DNA from: Bacillota bacterium
Lineage (GTDB): Bacteria > Bacillota > Clostridia > Saccharofermentanales > Fastidiosipilaceae
Assembly (NCBI GenBank): GCA_023420715.1
Contig: JAEZVR010000046.1
Coordinates: 1-6,067 of the forward strand
Length of the DNA: 6,067 bases
Direction: 5' to 3'
Shown: positions 1-6,000 of the stretch, piece after piece
Layout: every line of letters starts with the position of its first letter
Numbering within the stretch: position 1 is the stretch's first letter
Notes under the pieces: generated by a model
Seen by the model: the letters and a program-made list of their open reading frames with translations, nothing else
Told to the model about the DNA's origin: nothing
Databases searched by the model: none
Program-made: the position numbers and the translations under genes

Positions 1-2070
1 TATAGCCTCGGATTTGCTTTGGGTGGTTTTTCCTTTTTCCCTCGTGCCCTTGGATTTTACGATTCCATTAGAACAGTAAACCACCAATCGCTTAAGAGTT
101 TATTGCATTTCAGCAAAAAAACCATTGCTGATTTGTTTACATCCTATTTTTTGCCGACTGAAGGTGAAGGCTATTGGATTATGCTCGGGATGAGCGTCTT
201 GTTTATTTTTGCAGTTGTGGGTTTATGCTTATCCAAATCCTGCGCAAAAAAAGAGAAGATGGCGCTTGCTTTGGGTGTGGTTATTGTTCATCTTTGGCTG
301 GTCTTTCCTTTTTTTGGCTTTGTATTCAATGGTTTTACCAGTATCAATTATCGATGGTCGTACGGTTTTGCTTTAATGGGGATTTGGTGCATTACCCGAT
401 TTTTGCCCTTATGGGTAAAGATGGATCGCCAAACCCATTTAAAATTACTCAAAATCGTGGGTCTTTGTTTTGCGCTTTATGGTCTCATTGCCATCAGATA
501 TAGCTTAGTTTGGTGGGTTGTCTTACCCAGCGTGGTCTGCATGGCTTTATGGCTGTGGTTGTCATACATTCAACCGACCGCCTTAAATCGCTTTTTGGGT
601 CACTTCAAAAAACATGTTCTGCCACAAACCCTTTTTCAATATGGTGTTTTGCTATTTGTGATCATGTCAATCGTCATTTCGAGCCGTGTCATTTTTATCT
701 TGCCGGCAGATCAAGGTGGACTCGATTATAAAGGTGAATTTGTTAAATTTAATGACTTTGCACGTTATTTAAGAGGAAATGCTTTGGGGGAATATGGTAA
801 AGATTATCCTTTTCACCTAAACAGTGAGTCGCAAAAACCTTATCGTGTGAGTTTATCACGTGGCAATTCCTACCAGCTGAGCCAAGGGGTTGCATTTCAA
901 TATCTGACTGATTTATCGGTGTATGGTGTACGCACCAAGCGGTATGTACAGTTCCAAAATCATGTGAAAAATGCAGATTTTTACAATACAAATATTCAAT
1001 CGGGTTCAAATCGGCGCAGTGTGCTCTGGGCTTTAAATGGGGTTCGCTTTGTCATGGAAGGACAGAACCGTTATTTTGATGAACCCGGTTATCTTGAACC
1101 CCCAATTGGGTTTAAGGGCATGCGTCATCGTCGCGTCCAAAAACAGGTGCGTGTTCTCTATGAGTCGCTTTATCCAGTTTCTTTTGTGCACCAATACCAA
1201 ACTTGGACAACTCCGCAAGCTGTTTCCGCTTTAGAACCGACAGATCGCTCTAGATTCATGCTCAATGCCGCCCTTTTGGATGAGTCGAATGCAACTGGAG
1301 CGATTCAAGAAAAGCTACCAATGGCAGATGTTGCACAGGCGCAACAGACCAAAGAAATTTTCCCTGAGCAATTGGAATATGTTCATCTTTATCCTCAAAG
1401 CAATGGGGATGTGGTGTCGATTGGCAGAAAGGGTTCAATGTGGTTTAAAGTGCCTGATGATTTATCCGGACAGGTTTATTTAAAACTGGATGGTTTAGGT
1501 ATTCGGCATATTGATACGAATGCCACTCAAGTGATGGTGCGTGTGGACGAAGCCCGTGAATACATCAATTTAATGCGTGCGGATAATCCTTATACGTTTG
1601 AGACAGATGGTTATTTGATTTATTTAGGTCAGGCAAGTGAATTAAAAGGTCGTATTGTCGAACTTGTTTTTCCGCCCGGTTATTACAAATTAGATCAATT
1701 GAGTTTGTTAGATGAGCCGGTTGAAGCAATTGATGCCGCCTTACACGACTATGGTGATCGCGCAGTGCCTGCCGTGCGCCTCGAAAAGAATCGACTGTCT
1801 TTTTATGTAGAAGCCAAAGATTTTCAATTGTTGCAGGTGGCTTTGCAAATTAATCCAGGTTGGCGTTTAACCGTAGATGGTGAGCCCCAGTCTATTATCC
1901 CCGTTAATCACAATTTTATTGGCCTAACCGTACAGCCAGGTTATCATCACGTCGTCCTGGAATATGAAGCCCCGGGTGGCCGCTTTGGGGTTTTATGTAC
2001 GTTGACAACCTTATTGGGTCTTGTTTTGTTTCAACTCATCAAATATTGGCGCGCGTATCGGAGGTTATGA
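1..2070 (+). CDS. yfhO: YfhO-family polytopic membrane protein (GT-C-like glycosyltransferase), 5' truncated by window
   Basis: The frame is open from base 1 to the TGA at 2068-2070, giving at least 689 residues. No start is visible: the TTG at 19 lies in mid-protein and has no ribosome site. Hydrophobic helices are seen at about 172-231, 259-336, 361-414, 442-567 (probably two) and 634-702. A large soluble, probably extracytoplasmic region (about 703-1980) follows, then a last helix at 1984-2049 with a basic tail (KYWRAYRR). Two stretches fit YfhO: the loop NGFTSINYRWSY at 328-363, and the C-terminal PGW...VDGE...VNHNFIGL...GYHHVVLEYEAP block at 1855-1970. Family knowledge: B. subtilis YfhO and Listeria GtlB act outside the membrane, moving a sugar from undecaprenyl phosphate to lipoteichoic acid. 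The catalytic N-terminal loop expected for a GT-C fold lies outside the window. The adjacent CsbB-like gene supports this role. The sugar and acceptor cannot be read from sequence. Confidence 0.93.
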   Translation, partial: YSLGFALGGFSFFPRALGFYDSIRTVNHQSLKSLLHFSKKTIADLFTSYFLPTEGEGYWIMLGMSVLFIFAVVGLCLSKSCAKKEKMALALGVVIVHLWLVFPFFGFVFNGFTSINYRWSYGFALMGIWCITRFLPLWVKMDRQTHLKLLKIVGLCFALYGLIAIRYSLVWWVVLPSVVCMALWLWLSYIQPTALNRFLGHFKKHVLPQTLFQYGVLLFVIMSIVISSRVIFILPADQGGLDYKGEFVKFNDFARYLRGNALGEYGKDYPFHLNSESQKPYRVSLSRGNSYQLSQGVAFQYLTDLSVYGVRTKRYVQFQNHVKNADFYNTNIQSGSNRRSVLWALNGVRFVMEGQNRYFDEPGYLEPPIGFKGMRHRRVQKQVRVLYESLYPVSFVHQYQTWTTPQAVSALEPTDRSRFMLNAALLDESNATGAIQEKLPMADVAQAQQTKEIFPEQLEYVHLYPQSNGDVVSIGRKGSMWFKVPDDLSGQVYLKLDGLGIRHIDTNATQVMVRVDEAREYINLMRADNPYTFETDGYLIYLGQASELKGRIVELVFPPGYYKLDQLSLLDEPVEAIDAALHDYGDRAVPAVRLEKNRLSFYVEAKDFQLLQVALQINPGWRLTVDGEPQSIIPVNHNFIGLTVQPGYHHVVLEYEAPGGRFGVLCTLTTLLGLVLFQLIKYWRAYRRL
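2060..2064 (+). promoter_or_regulatory. Ribosome binding site GGAGG of the glycosyltransferase gene
   Basis: GGAGG lies inside the last codons of the YfhO-like gene. Two ATGs follow in the same frame, at 2067 and 2070. The gap from GGAGG is 2 bases to the first and 5 bases to the second, so 2070 is the better-placed start. Because the site is inside the upstream gene, translation of the two genes is probably coupled. Confidence 0.8.
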
Positions 2071-3032
2071 TGCACCCCTTGGTTTCTGTGCTTATTCCTT
2101 GCTATTTTTCTGAAAAAAATATTCGCACGGTCTTGGCAGAGCTTCAGACGGTATTTTCTGATTTGCCATACCGTTATGAAATCATTTGTGTCAATGACGG
2201 TTCTACGGATCAAACGGTTTCCATCATTAAAGAGATGGCAAAGGTGGATCCGCGGATTGTACTCTTAAATTTATCGAAGAATTACGGCCGATTGTCCGCC
2301 ATAACAGCTGGACATGCGGCTGTGCGCGGTGATTATTTAATTTATATGGATGATGATGGTCAGCATCCTGCCGATCAAATTCCAGCGCTCATTCAAAAAC
2401 TCGATGAAGGCTACGATGTTGTTTATGCCCACTTTAAGCAAAAACATCAAACGGGTTTTCGAAATTTTGTCAGTTGGCTCCATAACCGCTTTTTGGTCAA
2501 AACAATTGGCAAGCCGAAATCGCTGGCGATATCTAGTTTTTATGCGGTCAATCGAATGATGATTCAGGCGCTTAAAACGTACGATAAACCCTTTGCCTCT
2601 CAATTGGGTTTTATGCTACAAATTACAAATCGGTTTGCCAATATTCCGATGACCCATCGTCCAAGGTTAGAGGGGAAATCTGGTTATACCTTAAAAAAAC
2701 TGATTAAACAATGGGCGACTATTTGTACGAATTTTTCAACTTTTGCGGTTCATTTGGCCTTAAAGGCCAGTTTTCTGGGTCTCATTTTGACCTTGATAAG
2801 TGGCGGTGTTGCCCTTTACCAATCTTTAACCGGCATGCCAACATCATGGTTTATGTGGACATGGTGTATAATATTAAGCGTTTTTTCGTCACTTGCATTT
2901 TTGATTGGTATCTGTGGCGATTATTTGGCGAGAATCTATATGATGCAAAGTGGAAAACCAGCTTACTATGTCAGAGAATCTGTAGATTATCGTTCGCATG
3001 AAGGAGATCATATTGATGCAAAAAACGTTTAA
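2070..3032 (+). CDS. Family 2 glycosyltransferase with two C-terminal membrane helices (CsbB/GtrB/DPM1-like, polyprenyl-phosphate sugar synthase)
   Basis: The protein has 320 residues from ATG 2070, close to the size I recall for CsbB-type enzymes; ATG 2067 would add one Met. The GT-A fold begins with VSVLIPCY (residues 5-12). The nucleotide-binding motif NDGSTD is at 42-47 and the metal-binding DDDGQH at 94-99. RLEGKSGYTLKKL lies just before the membrane part. Two helices follow, at about 229-255 and 263-283, then GDYLARIY (283-290), a conserved end of this subfamily. By family, such enzymes transfer a sugar from a nucleotide sugar to undecaprenyl (or dolichyl) phosphate on the cytoplasmic face. 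The stop of the upstream YfhO-like gene overlaps this start by one base (TGATG), and the next gene begins 17 bases before this one ends. The pairing argues for a CsbB-like role in polymer decoration rather than ArnC-type lipid A modification. The sugar donor cannot be predicted. Confidence 0.93.
   Translation: MHPLVSVLIPCYFSEKNIRTVLAELQTVFSDLPYRYEIICVNDGSTDQTVSIIKEMAKVDPRIVLLNLSKNYGRLSAITAGHAAVRGDYLIYMDDDGQHPADQIPALIQKLDEGYDVVYAHFKQKHQTGFRNFVSWLHNRFLVKTIGKPKSLAISSFYAVNRMMIQALKTYDKPFASQLGFMLQITNRFANIPMTHRPRLEGKSGYTLKKLIKQWATICTNFSTFAVHLALKASFLGLILTLISGGVALYQSLTGMPTSWFMWTWCIILSVFSSLAFLIGICGDYLARIYMMQSGKPAYYVRESVDYRSHEGDHIDAKNV
3001..3006 (+). promoter_or_regulatory. Ribosome binding site AAGGAG of the wall-hydrolase gene
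   Basis: AAGGAG lies within the 3' end of the glycosyltransferase gene, 9 bases before the ATG at 3016 and 6 bases before an in-frame TTG at 3013. It decides the start: an earlier in-frame ATG at 2998 would place this site inside the coding region and has no purine-rich site of its own. Confidence 0.82.
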
Positions 3033-3099
3033 ATACGGTCTGTGTTTATGCGGGGCCTTTTTGTTCACCTTGTTTTTAAAGCCAACTTGGACCTTTGCA
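3016..3099 (+). other. Sec signal peptide of the wall hydrolase
   Basis: Residues 1-28 have a basic start (K3, K6), a hydrophobic core from about G8 to L21, and a likely signal peptidase I site after T-F-A (residues 26-28) before TELTN. The cysteines C10 and C12 sit inside the hydrophobic core and do not form a lipobox. Export as a soluble secreted protein is therefore more likely than lipoprotein anchoring. Confidence 0.85.
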
Positions 3100-6000
3100 A
3101 CGGAACTGACGAATCATGATTCGGATGGTTCTGTTCCTATTGTGACGGTAGAAAGCAATGTTCAGCCACAAATAGAAAAGATTGTTTTGGAAGATGGCTC
3201 AATCAACACAGATCCTCTAGAGGGTTCGGTTGAGGCAAAAGATTCAGTACCTTCGTCTGCTCTTTCGGGATCAGAAACAAATGAGCCTACTTTAGATGAT
3301 GCAAGATCAACGCCTTTAGCTGACGAGGCAGACGTGTCACAAGACGTGGAAGCATCCGATGCAGCTTTAAGCAAAGATCAGCGCCCTGAGGCAGCAGAAG
3401 TGGATCAATCCGCCGCCCACTCAGAATCAGATGAGGCGCTGGCGGAAGACACAGAACCAGTGCTACCAGATGACACAGAACCAGTGCGTCTGTTATCGGG
3501 CACACAGTCCGTCCAAAAGATCGTTTTGCAACAGCCGCAAGCAGTTACCTTAGAAGAACGCGAAAAGGGCTATTTATATAGCACGTGGGAACCTGTAAAT
3601 GGCGCCGATGGTTATCAAATTGATATCACTGTGCAGGGCGGCATGCCCCGAAAACTGCAATTTAGAACGTATAAATCTACCTTTTTAATTGGGCCGGATA
3701 GACTGCCGAATATTGGCAGTTTGGTGACTTTTACGATCACACCTTATCTTCAATCTGGCAATGAGATTATTTTGGGTGAGCAGTCGGCTTCGGCGCAAAC
3801 GGTTGCGCTCAGACCAGTTGTTCAACCTAAAACTGAAGCGAGCTTTACCCTAAAATGGAATCGTGTCGATCGGGGACAATCCTTATATGAAATTTTTGCC
3901 GTCAATCGTCAGACGAAAAAATTAGCTTTTGTGGCATCAACTTTTGATAATCAGATTGAAATTTCTGCGGATGACCGTTTTAGTTTAGGTACGTATCGCC
4001 TTAGAACCTATTTTGGTTATAAAACCAAGGGAATTGATCGGGTCTTTACGACGACTGCCATGCAAAATAGCAGACCAGCGGCGTTGCCGGCGGTCCCGCT
4101 CAAGGCTGCTGAAGGGACCACAGGCAGTACCATTCAGGTGAGCTGGGATGCCATTCCAATGGCCAATCGATATGATCTTTTTCTTAAAAAACCAGGTGAA
4201 TCCAGTTATCGTTTTTATCGTTCAACAACGCATTTAAAAATGACAGTGAGCGGTTTAAAAGAAGCGACGAGCTATGATTTTTGGTTGCGTGGACGTTACG
4301 TCAATGAACGGTTTACCAATTATGCACCGCGTGAGCACTACACTTATTTTACGGCGACAACTTTAAAAGATTTGCCTGCGCCAACGGGTCTAACTTTTGA
4401 TGAGGGCAAGGGTTTTGATGCCGTTTTAAGCTGGAATCCTGTCCAAGGCGCCAGTCGTTATCAGGTGTTTTTCTATAATGATCAAACAAAGATGTTGCAA
4501 TATTATGGCTCAACACAGACGCCTCATATTCGACTATATGATTTAAAGCCCGATAAGGGTTATCAAGTGATGGTAAAAGGTGTTGCGGTTTATGAAGGAC
4601 AGAGCAGACCTTCTCTTAACAAAGCCAGTTTGACATTTAAGACCACTTCTTTGAGTGATCCAAAGACTTATCCAGCTGTTTCTGGTCCAGTGATTTATTT
4701 GTCACCCAGTAATCAACCGGCAAATCGCTATTGGGATTATTCAACAACTGAGCAAGAACAAATGGAAAAGGTTGGTCTGCGGGTTTATCAAAATCTTCAA
4801 GCATACAATGTCACAGCCTATTTGCCAGATTACGAAGCAGAAGCGCAAAAAGGCTGGCGAAAACCCGGACCCTTAAATGATGAGGCCATCAAAAAAACGG
4901 GGCGCCCAACGGATGCGGCTAAATACAAGGCAGATTTCTATTTAGCTATCCACAGCAATGCCATGGGAAGACGTCAACAGAGTAAGCACACCGGGACATT
5001 GGCTTTTTATCATCCGGACTATACGCTTTCCAAGCAAGTTTCTTTGGCTTTATTGGCAGAAATGAATGCGATTTCACCTTTCCCGAATCTTGAATCTGCA
5101 GGTGGTCATGTCAATGGTATGGTTCAATTTGGTGGATCTGGCTATGGCGAAGTCCGTAGTCCGGGACAATTTGGCATTCCCGCTGTTTTGCTAGAAACCA
5201 ATTATCACGATTACGCACCAACTGGGCAGTGGATTAAAAGTCATATAGATGATATTGGGGATGCCATTACACGAGCCCTCGTCAAGGTATTTAACCTTAA
5301 GAAAAAAAGTACTCAAACAACAAGGCAATATCGATCGACGGAGTATGTGCCCATCCCATTGACAGATTCAACAGATGATTTGGATCCGCATCCGATTCCA
5401 AATGAGGATGCTGATGAGGTGACTGGTCAGGTCTTGGACACCCGTATGCCAATACTTAATGGGCCAACAGCAACCTTGGCGCAGGCAAAGGCCTGGGCAA
5501 AGGCAAAACGTGCTGCAGATTGGTTTGTGGATCAAGCCGATCTTTTTTGGCAAATCGCCAAAGAAAGAGGTGTTGATCCAGCCGTTGCATATGCCCAGGC
5601 GGCTCTCGAAACTGGATATGGCAAATACGGCGGCGCGATTACAGTCGATTTTCACAACACCTGTGGTTTAAAGCGTGTCGATGCGACCGGAGATGAGCCT
5701 CATGATCATATGATTTTTGATTCATGGGAAACCGGGATTACGGCTCATGTCGATCATTTGGCTTTATATGCTGGTAAGACGGGCTATCCAAAACCCATGA
5801 TTAGCTTTGATGACGCTGGAAGACCCTGCTATACTGAAAGCCAAACTAAGGCATTGTACACCCCGGATACACGTCATTTCTCCTGGTTGTTTGGTAGAGC
5901 TAAGACCATGTATGACCTTGGTGGAAAATGGGCGCCAAGCAAAGCCTATGGTGAACTTATTGAAAATTTAGTTAGGTCTATGAGAGCGACTTTGGTCTGA
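3016..6000 (+). CDS. Secreted bifunctional peptidoglycan hydrolase: FN3-like repeats, Amidase_3 amidase and GH73 glucosaminidase
   Basis: The protein has 994 residues from ATG 3016, chosen because AAGGAG is 9 bases upstream. Order: Sec signal peptide (1-28), acidic Ser/Asp/Glu-rich linker (about 29-164), four FN3-like repeats (about 167-546), an N-acetylmuramoyl-L-alanine amidase domain (about 559-761), an acidic linker (762-814) and a GH73 glucosaminidase (815-994). The amidase should cut the MurNAc-L-Ala bond and the glucosaminidase the glycan chain, so it could degrade both parts of peptidoglycan outside the cell. Visible catalytic candidates are E579, H646 and E727 in the amidase, and E865 in the glucosaminidase. 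The usual first zinc-ligand His is absent: SPSNQ (563-567) stands where DPGHGG is usual. I see no LPXTG sorting signal, LysM, SH3 or choline-type repeats; the FN3 repeats or acidic linker may position it. Staphylococcal Atl also joins amidase and glucosaminidase but is organised differently. The gene overlaps the glycosyltransferase by 17 bases and is probably in one transcript with it. Likely roles are autolysis, daughter-cell separation or wall remodelling. Confidence 0.93.
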   Translation: MQKTFKYGLCLCGAFLFTLFLKPTWTFATELTNHDSDGSVPIVTVESNVQPQIEKIVLEDGSINTDPLEGSVEAKDSVPSSALSGSETNEPTLDDARSTPLADEADVSQDVEASDAALSKDQRPEAAEVDQSAAHSESDEALAEDTEPVLPDDTEPVRLLSGTQSVQKIVLQQPQAVTLEEREKGYLYSTWEPVNGADGYQIDITVQGGMPRKLQFRTYKSTFLIGPDRLPNIGSLVTFTITPYLQSGNEIILGEQSASAQTVALRPVVQPKTEASFTLKWNRVDRGQSLYEIFAVNRQTKKLAFVASTFDNQIEISADDRFSLGTYRLRTYFGYKTKGIDRVFTTTAMQNSRPAALPAVPLKAAEGTTGSTIQVSWDAIPMANRYDLFLKKPGESSYRFYRSTTHLKMTVSGLKEATSYDFWLRGRYVNERFTNYAPREHYTYFTATTLKDLPAPTGLTFDEGKGFDAVLSWNPVQGASRYQVFFYNDQTKMLQYYGSTQTPHIRLYDLKPDKGYQVMVKGVAVYEGQSRPSLNKASLTFKTTSLSDPKTYPAVSGPVIYLSPSNQPANRYWDYSTTEQEQMEKVGLRVYQNLQAYNVTAYLPDYEAEAQKGWRKPGPLNDEAIKKTGRPTDAAKYKADFYLAIHSNAMGRRQQSKHTGTLAFYHPDYTLSKQVSLALLAEMNAISPFPNLESAGGHVNGMVQFGGSGYGEVRSPGQFGIPAVLLETNYHDYAPTGQWIKSHIDDIGDAITRALVKVFNLKKKSTQTTRQYRSTEYVPIPLTDSTDDLDPHPIPNEDADEVTGQVLDTRMPILNGPTATLAQAKAWAKAKRAADWFVDQADLFWQIAKERGVDPAVAYAQAALETGYGKYGGAITVDFHNTCGLKRVDATGDEPHDHMIFDSWETGITAHVDHLALYAGKTGYPKPMISFDDAGRPCYTESQTKALYTPDTRHFSWLFGRAKTMYDLGGKWAPSKAYGELIENLVRSMRATLV
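3100..3507 (+). other. Acidic, low-complexity linker after the signal peptide
   Basis: Residues about 29-164 are rich in Asp, Glu, Ser, Ala and Thr, with no hydrophobic core or recognisable fold. This is probably a disordered, strongly negative spacer between the secreted N terminus and the first FN3-like repeat. It is flanked by two similar segments, EKIVLED (codons near 3175-3195) and QKIVLQQ (3514-3534), which may be chance or the remains of an internal duplication. Confidence 0.75.
3448..3487 (+). repeat. Short direct repeat encoding DTEPV
   Basis: The 16-base string gacacagaaccagtgc occurs at 3448-3463 and again at 3472-3487, a 24-base period equal to eight codons. It encodes DTEPV-LPD-DTEPV inside the acidic linker. 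The identity at base level suggests a recent small tandem duplication by slippage, and the site may vary in length between strains. Confidence 0.85.
3514..4653 (+). other. Four tandem fibronectin type III-like repeats
   Basis: Four units of about 90-100 residues cover roughly residues 167-546. Each carries a Trp at the end of a beta strand followed by a Tyr strand: W191 (STWEPVNGADGYQI), W281 (LKWNRVDRGQSLYEI), W377 (VSWDAIPMANRYDLF) and W473 (LSWNPVQGASRYQVF). The spacing is 90, 96 and 96 residues. Units 3 and 4 are the most canonical, with late L-x-P/A-x-x-x-Y segments (SGLKEATSYDFWLRG and YDLKPDKGYQVMVKG). Unit 2 is the most diverged. In bacterial secreted enzymes such repeats serve as spacers or carbohydrate- or wall-contact modules; which applies here is not shown. 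Confidence 0.8.
4681..5298 (+). other. N-acetylmuramoyl-L-alanine amidase domain (Amidase_3-like, 'SPSNQ' variant)
   Basis: The domain covers residues about 556-761. It starts VIYLSPSNQPAN (about 560-570), continues with TTEQEQME (E579 in the usual second zinc-ligand place), then AIHSNAMG (H646, third ligand), and ends with VLLETNYHDY (E727, catalytic Glu position). The motif order matches Amidase_3 zinc amidases. The first-ligand His of DPGHGG is replaced, with N566 the nearest equivalent. I recall the same SPS-x-Q opening and a terminal FHDN/YHDY in clostridial and phage amidase-like proteins, so this is probably a subfamily trait rather than a decayed enzyme. H731 in YHD is a candidate compensating ligand. 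Confidence 0.82.
5458..5997 (+). other. GH73 endo-beta-N-acetylglucosaminidase domain
   Basis: Residues 815-994 form the C-terminal domain. It opens with an Ala/Lys-rich helix (TLAQAKAWAKAK), continues with VDPAVAYAQAALETGYGKYGG, where E865 is the expected catalytic Glu, then FHNTCGLK (879-886), WETGITAHVDHLALYAG, and GGKWAPSKAYGE near the end. This combination is typical of GH73 modules in clostridial wall hydrolases. The domain appears complete and ends at the natural stop. A 9-base direct repeat ggcaaaggc at 5484-5492 and 5496-5504 lies in the Ala/Lys helix codons. Confidence 0.88.

Noticed and set aside
19..21. TTG as start of the first gene
   Set aside because: The frame is open to base 1 and no ribosome site precedes it. 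YfhO proteins have many more N-terminal helices, so this is mid-gene.
749..1009. Minus-strand open frames, including 749-1009, 1033-1218, 2337-2603, 3162-3374 and 5368-5655
   Set aside because: They lie opposite well-supported genes, lack ribosome sites and recognisable motifs, and are explained as shadows of + strand coding.
1093..1116. Inverted repeat with 9-base arms (cttgaaccc / gggtttaag) and a 6-base loop
   Set aside because: It contains one G-U pair, is not followed by a T-run, and sits in the middle of gene 1. It is not a terminator and is probably chance from codons.
2002..2007. Perfect TTGACA as a -35 box before the glycosyltransferase gene
   Set aside because: The matching -10 position (about 2025-2030) reads tttgtt, a poor match, and it lies in membrane-helix codons of gene 1.
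1995..2069. Earlier in-frame ATG at 1995 for the glycosyltransferase
   Set aside because: It would add 25 residues that overlap the last helix codons of the upstream gene. The GT2 fold begins right after 2070, which has GGAGG in front.
2867..2872. Perfect TATAAT as an internal promoter before the hydrolase gene
   Set aside because: The hexamers 16-18 bases upstream (around 2843-2850) do not resemble TTGACA, the extended TGn element is not properly spaced, and it lies in helix codons of the GT2 gene.
2998..3015. ATG 2998 or TTG 3013 as start of the wall hydrolase
   Set aside because: ATG 2998 has no ribosome site and would put AAGGAG inside the coding region. TTG 3013 is possible by spacing, but ATG 3016 is a stronger codon and gives a clean signal peptide.
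3037..3057. Lipobox-like cysteines in the hydrolase signal peptide
   Set aside because: C10 and C12 lie inside the hydrophobic core without a proper [LVI]-[AST]-[GA]-C context, and a signal peptidase I site is clear at residues 26-28.
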